A DNA stretch of 64,000 bases from Castanea sativa. Taxonomy: Eukaryota; Streptophyta; Magnoliopsida; Fagales; Fagaceae. Under the pieces are notes generated by a model. The model worked only from the letters and a program-made list of their open reading frames with translations, was not told the origin of the DNA and did no database searches. Below are positions 50,440 through 62,397 of this stretch, piece after piece (positions within the stretch are counted from its first letter, which is position 1; every line of letters starts with the position of its first letter). The DNA lies in NCBI RefSeq assembly GCF_040712315.1, contig NC_134024.1:23820658-23884657 (forward strand). The letters are read 5' to 3'. The position numbers and the translations under genes are program-made.

Positions 50440-53400
50440 CAAAGTTATTGATTCCGTTCCATTCCGGCCGGAACGGCCGGAATTTTTCGTTCCGGCATGC
50501 AAACCGATACCGGCATACCCAGCGTTCCACCTCGGGCCAAATTTCAGAGGGTTTCGGTCCATTCCGGCCATTCCGGAAAATTTCGGTCGGTACCTGATTT
50601 GGCCTATGGGAAGGAAAAAAAAAAAAAAAAAAACGTCCAAACGACACCGTTTTGGACTTAACTGAAGTCTAAAAAGTAAAAACCTAATCTTTTCCCATTC
50701 TTTTCTATTCGGCTATCTCTCGTTCTCTCCCATTCTTTTCTTTCACTCTCAAATCCCTCTCTCACTCACTGCCGCCGCTCACTGCTCATCGCCTCATCAA
50801 CTCACTCTCTCGTGACTCCCTCTTTCTCTCACTCTCTCGGATTGAAGCTCAACGGTTCAACTTCAGCCAGGTATTCTTTCTCTACCCTCACTCTCTCGAA
50901 TTGTTTTGCATTTGATAGAACTCATAGAAGTGTGGAGAATATCTGAAACTTTTACATGTTTTGATGCACTCACACACACACACATATAAAGAGGAAAATG
51001 AAATAGAGACAGGGAATAGAATCTTGACTTAAATTGCCAATTTTTGTAAGAAATGAGAACTTTAATGTTCATATTCTGAAGGAGAAATTGGAGATAGCAA
51101 AATGAGGGGCTTTGTTGATCGGTTGATCCTTGTTTCTCTGATTTGTGTTGCTGGTGTTGCAGTGAAACACGAGTCTGAAGGGTGTGTGTGTCATAATAAG
51201 TGTTATTTTAGAAATATTGGATTTATAAATTTTTGAAGTCATTTGTTCATTTGTTGTGGTTTTATTTTATTTTTTTTCTCTCGGATTGTCATGAACTTCT
51301 ATTTTTTTTTTCCTCTTGGATATGCGATTAAGTGTACTTAAGTTAAGATATGTGATTTGTTCATTTAAGATATGTAATTTGTTTGCTCATTCACTTCATG
51401 CAAATTAAATTAAATTAAATTTTAGCCACTGCATTTGATTGAATTTGATTACATTTCATTGAACAGTAAACTATGGTTGATCATCATAGTTCAGCTGCTA
51501 CTTCTTCTGCCTCTGTGGCCTCTGCCCCTGCAAGATCAGAGGATCCCACATGGGCTCATGCCCGTGCAGTGCCTAACGCAAAAAATAACACTATATGTTT
51601 GCATTGTAATAAGTTGATCAAAGGGGGTGGTATTACTAGACTTAAGTATCATCTTGCTGGGATTAGGGGTCAAGTTGAATCATGTAAAGTTGTTTCATCT
51701 GATATTAGGTTTCAAATGAAACAAATGATTGAAGAATTAAAAAAATCTAAAGAAACTAAAAAGAGGATTCGATCGAGTGGGAACCCATATGGTGATCCAT
51801 TTGATGTTGATGAGGAGGAGGATGAGGTTAGGGTTGTTGAAAAGAGTCCCCCTCAAACATTAGGTAAACGAAAATCTAGGGGAAAGGATGTTGACATTGA
51901 TATGGGTCAAATAAGAGTAAAGAAGAAAATTAAGAGTTATTTTGCTCCTAGAACAACCCCTGGTGCTCAACCCTCTATAAGAAGTGCTTTGGCTACAAAA
52001 GCAATGATTGATAAAGCAAAAATGAATGTGGCAAGATGGTGGTATCATTCTAATGTACCCTTCTATGCATCTCAATCACCCTATTATCAACCTATGATAG
52101 ATTCCATTGCTTCTATTGGGCCGGGATTTAAGGGGCCTTCTTTTTATGAGTTGAGGGGACCCCTTTTGAGAAATGCTGTGCATGAAGTTAATGACTTTTT
52201 GTTAGATATAAAAAATGATCGGAAAGTATATGGATGTTCAGTGATGTCTGATGGGTGGACAAATCAAAAACAGCAACCAATAATGAATTTTTTGGTGTAT
52301 AGTCCAAGGGGTGCCATGTTCTTGAAATCTATTGACACTTCAGGCCTTACAAAGGATGCTGAAACGTTGTTCAATATTTTTGATTATGTTGTTCAAGAAA
52401 TTGGCGTGGAATATATTGTGCAATTGATTACAGATAATGCTTCTGCCTATAAAAAAGCTGGAAAAAAATTGCAGCAGAAGTATGGTACTTTATTTTGGTC
52501 TCCTTGTGCAGCTCATTGCATAGACTTGATGTTGGAGAATCTTGCTAATCCTAAGTGGTTCCCTCTTGTTGATGAAGCAATTAAGAAGGCAAAAAAGATA
52601 ACAAAGTTCATTTACAACCATGGAGTTGTTTTAGACTTGATGAGGCAAGATTTTACAAATGGAAGAGAGTTATGTCGTCCTGCAATTACAAGGTTTGCCA
52701 CTAACTTCTTAAGTCTACAAAGCATGCTAAGGTTCAAAAAAGAGCTTAGACAAATGTTCACTAGTGATAAATGGCTTTCATGCCCCCATGCTAAGACCAC
52801 CGTTGGGAAGGAGATTAGTAAAATTGTTTTAGAAGATTATTCATTTTGGTCTCAATGCACGCACATAGTGAAAGTTAGTGAGCCTTTAGTTAGAGTACTT
52901 CGTCTTGTTGATGGGGATGAGAAACCTGCTATGGGGTACTTGTATGAAGCAATGGACAAAGCAAAAGAGGAAATAAAAAGAAGGTTAAAGAACAAAGTTT
53001 CTTTGTATGGACATTATATTAGAGTTATTGATGCTAGATGGGACAAACAACTTCATAGTCCTTTGCATGCGACGGAGTTGCTTTCTTAACCACACCCAAT
53101 TTACTTTAGGCCTTCATTTAAAAGGCAAAATGAAGTTCAAAGAGGGTTGCTAAGCACTCTAATGAGGTTGGTTCCGATCACGACATTCAAGACAAAATAA
53201 GTTCACAACTTGATGAGTACAAAAAGTCAATTGGTGACTTTGGCATATCACTAGCAATCCGCCAACGAGAGAGACTAAATCCGGGTAAACATTAATAATT
53301 TAATAGTATTTCTATTTGCTTTCAATATGTCTATTTATCCTTTATTTTTGTTATTGTAAGATTACATGGGCAATGCTTATTTTATATTTTTATTTGTTAT

Positions 53401-54453
53401 TGTAGTTTCATGGTGGGAGCAATTTGGCCTTGGAGCTCACGATTTACAATCATTTGCCATTCGTGTGCTTAGTCAATGTTGTAGTGCAATGGTTGTGAGA
53501 GAAATTGGAGCACATTTGAATATGTTCACTCAAAAGAAGAGAAATAGATTGGAACATAAGCGAGTAAATGATTTGGTCTTTGTCCATTATAATTTGAGGC
53601 TTCGACAAAGGTAAATTTATCATCGTTACTCATATGTAAATGAAATGTACTTTCAAATAATTTTAATTTATAAAATGTTACTAATGTTTAATAATTTCAT
53701 TGGTAGGAACATTCAAAGGAATAAGTATGCATTAGATCCTATAAGCTTGGATAACATTGACTTGATGGGAGATTGGGTGGCTGAAGAACCTGCACTTCTT
53801 AATCCAGATGACATAAATTGGGATTGTCTTAATGAACCAGCAGCCATAGTGAATGTGGAAGAGGATGCTGAACTTGAAACTATTGATGTTGATAACGATG
53901 ATGATGATGACAACAATGAACATGACTTGACAAATTTTCCAATGGGTGTTGGTAGTTCTTATGGGAGTTCTTTTGATGATGAATTTGATCCTTCTCTCAT
54001 GGATGATGATGAGGAGGACTAATATTATGTTATAAATTTTGTTGGCTTATTAGTTATTAATTATTATGGGCTTATGTAATGAGTAATGACTTGTTATAAA
54101 TCTTCCTATTGTTTGATGTTGTATTGAGGTTTAAGACATAAGAGTTAAGACTAAATGTTTTGTATTATTTGATGTTTAGTTATTGTCTTGTAAATCTTCT
54201 TATTGTGTGATGTTAAATAGATGTTATTATTGATATTTAAGACTTAAGAGTTAAGACTAAATGATTTGTATTATTTGAAATTTAGTTATTTATTTATTAG
54301 AATTGACAATTTTATGTTTTACAAGAATATATATAATTTAATTTTTAGAAACCCGAAACACCTTAAAACGGTACGCCGAAATCGGCCGATACCGAAATAT
54401 TCCATTCCACTAGACAAACCAAAACGGGGTCCGAAACGGTATTAATAACAATG
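50440..54453 (+). mobile_element. 4.0-kb hAT transposon with BED/DUF659 transposase remnant
   Basis: Exact 8-bp duplication GTTGGAAT at 50432-50439 and 54454-54461. Terminal repeats CAAAGTTATTGATTCCG and (complement) CATTGTTATTAATACCG match at 13 of 17 positions. CCGG-rich subterminal arrays lie at 50455-50600 and 54360-54445. A CT-rich leader precedes the coding region at 51473. All parts of an autonomous element are present, but the transposase is broken. Confidence 0.9.
51473..54022 (+). pseudogene. hAT transposase (BED finger, DUF659, hAT C-terminal), broken
   Basis: Cuts and pastes the host element in the family's active form. Main exon 51473-53089 opens with ATG and 538 codons. The BED zinc finger at about 22-66 has CLHCNK, LKYHLAG and C-terminal ESC. 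DUF659 follows at about 205-350, with the catalytic-type Asp motifs MSDGWTN and LITDNASAYKKAG and the CAAHCIDLMLENL helix. The frame ends at TAA (53087-53089), where relatives continue. After it the same frame reads IYFRPSFKRQNEVQRGLL, and a further shift near 53180 is needed to read IQDKISSQLDEYKKS. Two introns follow (about 53286-53405 and 53612-53706). The last exons give SWWEQFG..HDLQSFAIRVL, the dimerisation domain, and an Asp/Glu-rich tail ending at 54022. Decayed, not active. Confidence 0.88.
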
Positions 54454-54796
54454 GTTGGAATAAAGTAAAATGTATTTAAATGTGAAGTATTCATGTGCTC
54501 AATAATGTAAATTTAAAGATAAGGAAGCTAAGTCGCTTATCTTTGTGTGGTTCGTAGCCCAGCTGTATAGCTTCTGTGAGTTGAAGATATCCCAGCAGAG
54601 TAGCCCCAGCGGTAGATAGGCAATTTGCCATAATAACTTCAAGATCGAAGGGGGAAAATTGGTGCAACTAGAGGGAGAGAGAGTATGTCCAGCTTTGTGT
54701 AGGGGCTGGTTAAGCTTGCTCCTCTTATCATGCACTTAAATGAGTTTTCCCATTGACAATGCTCTTTTAGTTATTATGAAGTTATGAGTAGTGTTG

Positions 54797-54975
54797 CCTT
54801 CTATGAGAAGGGCTTTTGTATGGAGTATTTGTGCCTTCTAAGAGAAGGGTTTTATGTAAGATGGATTTGTGTCTTCCATGAAAAGGGTTTTGATGTGAGA
54901 TCTTGGTGCCTTCTAGGAGAAGGGCTTTAGTAATAAAAGTTTATGCCTTCCATGAGAAGGGCTTTTATAAGAGAG
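54797..54975. repeat. Five-copy ~37-bp minisatellite
   Basis: Five copies of TGCCTTCYATGAGAAGGGCTTTT-like units starting at about 54797, 54832, 54869, 54908 and 54944 (spacing 35-39). Part of the LTR-like unit. Confidence 0.85.
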
Positions 54976-57197
54976 AGAGAAGAGTATTGATATGTGTTTA
55001 TGAGTAGCAAAACAATAGAACTTCAGAATGAGAGAGTATGAGAATGGAGTTTAGAAGAGTGTAGTGAGTCATATGTAATGTTGTAGTAAATATGTATGAG
55101 ATTGTGTAAGAGAAGTGAAGAAAGAGATGTTTTGTGGGATGTAGTGTTTGTAATATGTATGATATATGAAAGTATAAAAGATATGGCAGTTGAAGATAGT
55201 AAAAATATGATATTACAACCGTTGGAAAAGTTGTAGAGATTGCTTTCCAAGAGGAAAGATTTTGTAGGAGTAGAATATGGAGATATGTATAAGTACTTGG
55301 AGATGGGAGCAGTAAGATAGGTCTATTTTCTGAGTATGAAGAGTGAGAGAATCAGTATAAAAGAGGTAATAAGGCTGTAGTGTGTTTAGCAAAGCTGCTG
55401 GGACTTGCTGCTGGAATTTGCTGCTAGAATTTACTACTGGGATTTGCTGCTAGAGGGTGGATAAGGGCTTATGAAGGCATTTGTGAGCTAAATGCTGAAG
55501 AGTTTAGTTCTTGATTTTGAAACTAAAAACTCAGAACTTCATTCAGAGCTTAGGGAGAGAGAATAAAGAGGTTTGTGAAAGAGTTCTTCTCCCTTTGGTG
55601 TGTCCCCCCTTGAGGTGTTAATGAGGGGTCCCATTTAAAGCTGAGTTTGAGGGGGTATTTTAGCAAATACTATCAGCCAAAGTCTGTCCCAAATAGTAAT
55701 GAATCTTTAGAAAATCCATCTTAAGATTTTGGCAAAAATGGTAAGTTTAGCTTCAAGATGTTCTTACTATTTCGAGTAAGAGCTGCTGGGGAAAAAGTAA
55801 CAGAAAATAAATGTATTTCAGCAAGAGAAAAGATAGTTACAAAGTTGGTTTTGGTTTTAACCAAATGTGGAAAAAAAAAAAAAAAAAAAAGAGTAATGCC
55901 CAGGCTACTGGGTCAGCTGTTAGCTGTTCTGAAAAGGCTGTCCTAACTGTAAGAAAAAGATGCGACAACTATCATGAGACAGCTGTCACAGCTGTCATAA
56001 GACAACTGTTACTTTGGTCAAAATTTGGGTGATTTCAGATTGCTGGAGATGACATTTCAGCATTTATTTATGGGTTTGGCTGAAAATGATAAGGTCTCTT
56101 TCAAGGGTATCTTGCTATTTTAGGCATAGCAGCTGGCAGCTGGCAGCTGGAATTTCAGCATTAAATGGGTGCTGATGTCACTCCTAGCCAGGTGTCAAGT
56201 GCTGAATACACTGCTGGGGGTCTGCTGGAAATGTTTCCCCTTTTGGATGTTTGTGTTTTTGGTGCAAGGTTCCATTACAACACATTTCTAGCAAGTAATA
56301 GAAGCATTGGTTGAAAGGTAATGAAGGTTTAGAGATTTAGTTAAGGTCCCATTGTGTTGTAACTTAATCTTGGTGAGCAAGAAGAGTTTTTAATGCTCTG
56401 CTCTAGCAGCTGGCAGAGAGTTATATGGTCTGATTGTGGCAGACAGCAGCTGGGCATGAGAGATATAATGAATATTTTGTACATAGTTGGAGATAAAAGA
56501 TAGTCAATCAAATTAGGCCATGTGTTTGAGTTGGATTTTAGCTGAAAGCAGTAATGAGATTATGTAGAATAATATAATGAAGTTTTCCAAATTTGTATAG
56601 CAACAGTTGGGGATTGAATGAGCAGTTATATTCCCAGCAGCTAGATGAATGAGGATATTGAGTATGTGTCATGTGATGAATACTAAGTTTTAGGAAAAAA
56701 GCAATAGAGAATTTTATCATTTTAAGTGCTACGTGATAAGAGATGCTTACCATATGTTACCCGCCACACACGGACTCGTCAGAGTTTAGGGAGTTGAAGA
56801 AGACACGCCAAGCAACATGTTTCTATTATCAACTTTAAACCGCTAGAGCTTTACTAAACATACCTCTTGGCCTTCCAAACCACGACTCCCAAAGTTTCCC
56901 CGAATAGACTTATGAGCTTGGATCATAAGCCGAAGATGAGATGACGTACCTCGGGTTTTGTTGTGATGTTGTGTAAATATGGGCTCTTGTTGAAGAAGCC
57001 GCTTGCCATGAGTGTAAGAAAGGTGATATGGGCCGTGAGCTTTGATTCATTGTGTGAGCCCAATCCATATGTTGATGTGGCATGGGTTGCCAATGAAGTA
57101 ATGCCACGTGGGTCGAAAAAAGAGTCCTCAACAGTGTTAACCCATATAATCAAATACTCATTAATTGACACGACATGAATACAAATTGTCATCCCTA

Positions 57198-57504
57198 ATT
57201 TTTCAATGTACACAACCAAGCAATTATTAAGTTATTGGTCTCTCATTCAATTACCAACATATTGCCTAAATAAGTAATAATATAAACAAAATGCATTATC
57301 TTTTTTTTTTTTTAAATGTATCACATAAATCTAATAAATTTAGGTAAAGACTAAAGCAAACACTAACATACTAGTTATTTGAAAAGTGTGCATTTTTTTT
57401 ATATGAAAAAATAGCAATTTTAAAATATGCCATTTGAAAACACAATTTAAAAAATCACAATTAAACGTTTGATTTTGGTTTTTAGACTAATTTGTTTGTT
57501 TGGA
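57198..57504. other. Intergenic, nothing recognised
   Basis: A/T-rich spacer to the right of the nested element. No gene. Confidence 0.5.
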
Positions 57505-57512
57505 CAATTTTT

Positions 57513-57692
57513 GAGAAGTGATACGTTCACAACATTTTTGCAACACTTTCACAACAAAATCTAGGCAGTAATTTTTTACTGATTCTAATTTGAACTTACC
57601 ATTGAAATTAATTTTCTATTCAGCAGTAACAATCTGCTACTTAGGATTTGTTACGAAAATGTTGCAAAAATATTGTAAACATAACATTTCTC
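57513..57692. mobile_element. MULE-type MITE (family M), copy 3
   Basis: 180 bp, ends GAGAAGTGATACGTTCACAA and complement GAGAAATGTTATGTTTACAA, then ACATTTTTGCAAC on both sides. 9-bp flanks ACAATTTTT and ATAATTTTT match at 8 of 9. Confidence 0.8.
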
Positions 57693-57701
57693 ATAATTTT
57701 T

Positions 57702-58144
57702 TTAGTTCAACATTCAATGGACCAAAATTTTGGAAAGGTTAATTTTATTTTTAATGGACTCAATTGTTATTAAGGGTGTTCAAGTTTTTTTATTTTTTAG
57801 GGTAGTCTAGTTTTTTTCTAGGGTGGTAAAAAAACTCATATTAATTTAAAACTTAAATTTTTTTTAAGGTATATATATATATATTTTTTAAATTAGAGTG
57901 GTCATGTGACCACCCTAATTAACCCTTGGGGCCACCCCTGAGAATGGTTGATAGCCAAGCTAAGCAGGCAACCTAATTGCTATTTCACACCTTACTTAGG
58001 TAACGAGCTTTATTCACAAGAATCACAATTTGTCACTTTGTAAACAATAAAAATGATATAAGTAGAAGAAAAAAAATAACATAAGTAGTGACCTTAAAGT
58101 AAAAGTTGTCGTGCATTGTGACCTTCATTTGAGGTCAATATATA

Positions 58145-58183
<39 letters not shown>

Positions 58184-58185
58184 GT
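57702..58185. other. Spacer with a one-sided hAT end and (TA)n
   Basis: 57925-57943 reads on the complement as CAGGGGTGGCCCC, the outer end of a hAT element, but no matching left end was found. A (TA)n run lies at 58151-58179. No gene. Confidence 0.4.
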
Positions 58186-58189
58186 TCAA

Positions 58190-59450
58190 ACAAGTATATA
58201 TTTAATATTAACAAAAGAAAAGACAAAATAACCTTCTTCTTTTTTTGCATAAACGGGAAATATATTAGATAAAACGAAAGGTCTTACAACAGAAAAATTA
58301 CAACAGGAGTACAGAGTAACAAACCACATAAACACACATCCGAAACTGAAAACAAACAACAACATCTTATCAACATCAAAAGGAAGAGAGGGATAGCTGA
58401 AAACCAAACAAAACACTACTAGATCCTTATTAGCCACAACAACTCTTGGATGAGACAAAATTCATGGAGTCCCAATGTAAACATTGCCACAAAAAGGTGG
58501 GGCATATATCATACAACACTTCCATTTCCAATTGAGAAGCACCCCTCTTTGCCAATAGATCTGCACAGGTATTAGCCTCTCTCCATATATGCTCAACGCA
58601 TGCCTCCCAATCCCTTTTGAGGAGCCACCTGCAATCCAAAATCAAGTTAGAAAATTCCATAAGATAATCATCAGTAGTGTTCAACCATTTGTAAGCAGGG
58701 AGAGAATCTGTTTGAAGACAAACTCGCCGAGGTTACCTAATGAGCTCCCGTCTGTATTTAAAGTTATATACAGGAAAGGAGTCGGGCTCCATCTAATGTA
58801 TTTGAGGGAAGACAGAGGTGATTGCCCTAACGGAACTGTGCTAAGAAAGAAAAACTCAGTGGCATGAGCTATAGCATTTTGTTTTAAGGTATGATAAGGG
58901 ATGAATTTCCCCTCGAATATCAAAGAATTGCGTCCCAACTAGATCACCCACATGGTAAAATTGAATATAACATACCATGGAATATAGCACAAAGGAGAAG
59001 TGAGTTTGGAGTTAAGTTTACACCAATCATGAAGCTCAAGCCTAAAAAAGTCAGAAATAAGTAAGGGCCCTAGAAATGAAGACCAAATATGACGTGCAAA
59101 GTGGCATTCACACAGGGCATGAATTGGCGTTTCAATTTCGTTGCAACGGGGACACACTTGGTCTGTCAAGGCAACATGTGGGAAAATGACCAATTTTGTA
59201 GGGATGCGATGATGCGCACATTTCCAAACAAAAAGTTGAATTTTGGGAGGTATTTTTAATTTCCAAACTCAAGACCATGTTACCAATGACTTCCTTGTTG
59301 CTCCCTTAGATATAGGCACAAGATAATGATATGCAGATTTTACTGAGCAACCACCCCCGTGGTGGTCCTAAACACGGTCATCAGACAAAGTAGAAGGATT
59401 ACCAGGACTAGGCAGTGGCTGTGCCAAAATAAATCGAGTTATAGTCGATG
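58190..59450 (-). mobile_element. LINE fragment, minus strand (zf-RVT and RNase H)
   Basis: Minus-strand frames give, in order from 59250 downward: IQLFVWKCAHHRIPTK, DQVCPRCNEIETPIHALCEC (zinc-binding RVT region), then LNTDGSSLGN, the first Asp motif of the RNase H domain (about 58740-58770). HIWREANTCADLLAKRGA, its C-terminal His/Asp motif, follows at about 58550-58600. Frames are broken by stops near 58937 and 58681. The 3' end lies near 58190 beside a TA-rich tail. A 5'-truncated dead LINE. Confidence 0.85.
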
Positions 59451-59784
59451 AAAAAAGTTATTGGGTGGTGTAATGTTGCTTAGAGTTACACCAGGTGTAA
59501 CTTAAACCCAACCTATATATATAATATATTTTACTTTTTGTTGGTTTTGACCCATAAAATAAAAATTTAAACACCTTAACCCTAGATTTTTTTTAAGCCT
59601 AGCTGAAATAAGTTTTAATATGATTCTCTTAACAATATCTTGGTCTTTTTAAACACAAAAGGGGAAAAAAAAAAACTAATTTGATATAAATTTGGGAAAA
59701 AATCAATAAGTTCAACAATAAAAGTAGAAATTTGTTAATCTTAAACCTTAGAAAAAACTCATTTAGATCTTAATAAATTTGAAA

Positions 59785-60050
59785 TAAAATCAATCAAATG
59801 GGAGATAAATTGATGAATGATCATTTGGCTATGTACATTGAAAGATATGTAGCTTATAAAATTGATAATAAAGATATCATACAACAATTTCAAAATATGA
59901 AACATCATAAAAAAATTGTAAAATTTTATATATTTCATTTTTTTTTTTGTGCGAGATGATGACATATTCAAGTTCTCTTTTGTTTAAAATTTTAAATAAT
60001 TTATGTTTCTTATTGACCCCCTTAAAAAATAATCCTAGAGCTGCCACTGA
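59785..60050 (+). mobile_element. hAT transposase 3' remnant
   Basis: The + strand reads NQMGDKLMNDHLAMYIERYV, then DNKDIIQQFQNMKHHKK (about 59790-59925), the same C-terminal part of hAT transposases as at 46712-46910. It continues to a terminal-looking GAGCTGCCACTGA at about 60050. The left end is uncertain: GCAGTGGCTG at 59414 is a candidate but lacks a matching target duplication. Confidence 0.6.
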
Positions 60051-60060
60051 ACTCAACTCC

Positions 60061-60360
60061 ATCCAACCTACTAAACAGAAGAGTAGAGCTCCCAGGTTCT
60101 TGTTTCCTTAACTTACCCTTCAATTATTGGAACCGCCACTATTGTCCCCTCCCTGTCATGCAAGCAGAGCAGGAAAAATTTTCTTGCCCCATCCCCTTGG
60201 GGTCCCATGAAACCCCGCCCACTTCGCAAAACTCTTCTTTTGGTTAATTTACCTAGAACTATTACAATTGTTTTTAATAAAACCTGTTTCGTTAATAAAA
60301 ATATACTTGAAATTACAAATAAATTTATCTCATTAAATCAAACTAATTTTTAGCAGAAAT
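60061..60360. other. Intergenic, nothing recognised
   Basis: No gene or structured repeat seen. Confidence 0.5.
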
Positions 60361-60736
60361 TAAATAATATTATTAAAGTGTTTAACAAGACAATATCACA
60401 ACAAAAACAAAAATCTCATAATACAAAATCAATGATTCAATAGTATATAAATTTGTTTATAATTGAAAGTTCGGATTTGTGTTAAAAACACAAGAGCTGT
60501 ACATACCCCAAATTAAGAGGTTACGGCTTGGTTGATTTTACTCTAACTTAAATAATATTATTAAAGTGTTTAACAAGACAATATCACAACAAAAACAAAA
60601 ATCTCATAATACAAAATCAATGATTCAATAGTATATAAATTTGTTTATAATTGAAAGTTCGGATTTGTCTTAAAAACACAAGAACTGTACATACCCCAAA
60701 TTAAATTGTTACGGCTTGGCTGATTTTATTCTAACT
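60361..60736. repeat. 188-bp tandem duplication spanning an LTR border
   Basis: 60361-60548 and 60549-60736 are near-identical direct copies. Each contains flanking DNA, the target-duplication ATAAT and the first ~85 bases of the minus-oriented LTR (TGAAAGTTCGGATTTGT). Confidence 0.92.
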
Positions 60737-61706
60737 TAAACTAAGTGCGAAATAGAGTAAATGCAAGCAAACAAATAATAAAATTACTCTAAGCCATGTT
60801 CATCATTTAAAAACAGTAAAATGAAAGCTAAAAGAATGGGGAAGAGAGATGCAAACACAAGATAACACGGTGATGTGTTATCGAAGAGGAAACCGAAAAA
60901 CTCGGCGAAAAACCTATCCGCCGCCCTCCAAGCGATTGCCACTAGACAACAAATTGGAATACACAAATAGCAAGAGATCCTCCAAGCCTAATATACCCAA
61001 TGCACCTAAACCCTCCAAGCTCCTACTCCAATAAGACTTCCCAAAACCATGTCTTATTTAGCTTTTCGGATCTCGCAATACGCCTGATTGCATCCGCCAA
61101 AACTTGGCTTCTTCCAATGCTTACCAGCAGCACCAAAACCTCACTTGACACTTAGATTGGGTATGGTAAGTGTTTGAGCTATCAACCTCTCAAAGATATG
61201 GACATGGAGAGGTAAAAGTATGAGGAAAACCACAAATGATTGTGTAGAGGATTGTGGGTATAACAATCTCTAACTCTCAAATGTGTATGATAGGATTTTC
61301 TCTCTAAAAAACACTCTTTACAATATATGGGTAATGTGGGTATATATAGTGTGGGTGAAGACATGATGGAGCAAATAGGCCCAAGTAGCAAAACAGAATG
61401 TTTCGCAAGTATTTTGCGGGAAGGCCTTACCCGTGAGCTACTCGCAAAAACCAGTGGTCACCAGTTGTCGTGACTCTTTGCATTCTAGTCATGCATGGCT
61501 CACTTCGCGGACAGTTTACTCACGAAATACCCACGAAATTCACTATTTCTTAAATGCAAGCTTGAGTCTTCACATTCTCTCTTACACACAACCCATACAA
61601 TGAAATCCCACATAAAATACAGGGTAAACATGATTGAACAAAATTACAATCAAATTTGGCACAGAATTAAAGCCAATATAAAATAGTTGTAAATAACAAC
61701 TTTATA
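60464..61706 (-). mobile_element. Solo LTR (family A), minus orientation
   Basis: Same family as 9989-11037 but inverted. Outer borders TGAAAGTTC on the left and ACAACTTTATA on the right, with 5-bp duplication ATAAT at 60459-60463 and 61707-61711. Length is 1243 bp including a 188-bp internal duplication, i.e. about 1055 bp originally. The terminal TG on the minus strand has decayed to TA. No internal coding domain. Confidence 0.85.
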
Positions 61707-61850
61707 ATAATAAAGACAAAAAAAAATGTTAAAATTTTATTGACAAATCTGATTGACCAAATTTGTTTATAATCAATGATTTGTCACTACCAAATTAGAA
61801 ATATTATAAATTTGTTATAAACAATGACATTTTTGTTAAGAAAAATTCAG

Positions 61851-61909
61851 GTGCCACAAACTTGTGCACAACTCGCCACATGGGCGAGTTGTGCACAAGT
61901 GTGTGGCAC
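61851..61909. repeat. 27-bp-stem hairpin
   Basis: GTGCCACAAACTTGTGCACA continuing to 61877 pairs with 61883-61909 with one mismatch and a 5-base loop (ACATG). It lies about 215 bp upstream of the splice donor of the HAOX leader exon. Confidence 0.9.
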
Positions 61910-62354
61910 AGACGAACTCTTTTGTCCTATAAAACAAAATCAGTGATTCAATAGTATAGAGTATAGACTTTTATTGACAAATCTGATTGACCAGCTGGCA
62001 ATATTCTGTCGTTGCTCTTACTCCCCTCTTATCTAAACTTTATACTCAAAAAATCATTGCCTGAAACTTGCAGCAACTGTTCTGATTGTATCTATTACTA
62101 CAGTGCTTTCCCAGTTCTCGTCGGTATGTATGTGCTGCTTATCTTTGATCTTGATCAACTAACTTGAACATCTTTTGAGCTCGAAGGAATAAATGGTTGT
62201 AATACTTTAATGGGTCATCATGCTTTTAATTGGTTTTGAACTACTTTTTGGCTTGCTGTTGGTTGGACGCTACTTATTTAAGTGCCATGTTCAATCTTTT
62301 AGATCTGCCTTGCTCTGTAGATCATGTACTAGATATAGACACTACAGGAATTCA

Positions 62355-62397
<43 letters not shown>

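Larger units (their letters stand above)
49857..57133. mobile_element. LTR-like unit (solo LTR or remnant), 5-bp TSD
   Basis: GTGTT stands directly before 49857 and directly after 57133. The unit starts TGTTCGGGGGCC and ends GTCCTCAACA, i.e. TGTT...AACA, the usual LTR ends. Subtracting the hAT element at 50440-54453 leaves about 3.25 kb with no gag or pol domain, so a large solo LTR is the simplest reading. It contains tandem internal repeats (a ~326-bp unit at 50105 and 54454, a ~37-bp minisatellite at 54797-54975, CTGCTGG repeats at 55390-55455). Confidence 0.7.
49579..57197. mobile_element. Old hAT MITE split by nested insertions
   Basis: Ends TAGGGGTGACAAAATT and (complement) TAGGGATGACAATTTG, flanked by TTGTTTCA and ATTTTTCA (6 of 8 match). 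The interior begins with repeated GACACGACACGACATG and has its partner GACACGACATG near the right end. Without the insertion at 49857-57133 it would be about 340 bp. Confidence 0.65.

Noticed and set aside
54797..54975. CRISPR-like array of regularly spaced repeats
   Set aside because: The whole ~37-bp unit is repeated, with no unique spacers. It is a minisatellite in a plant retroelement.
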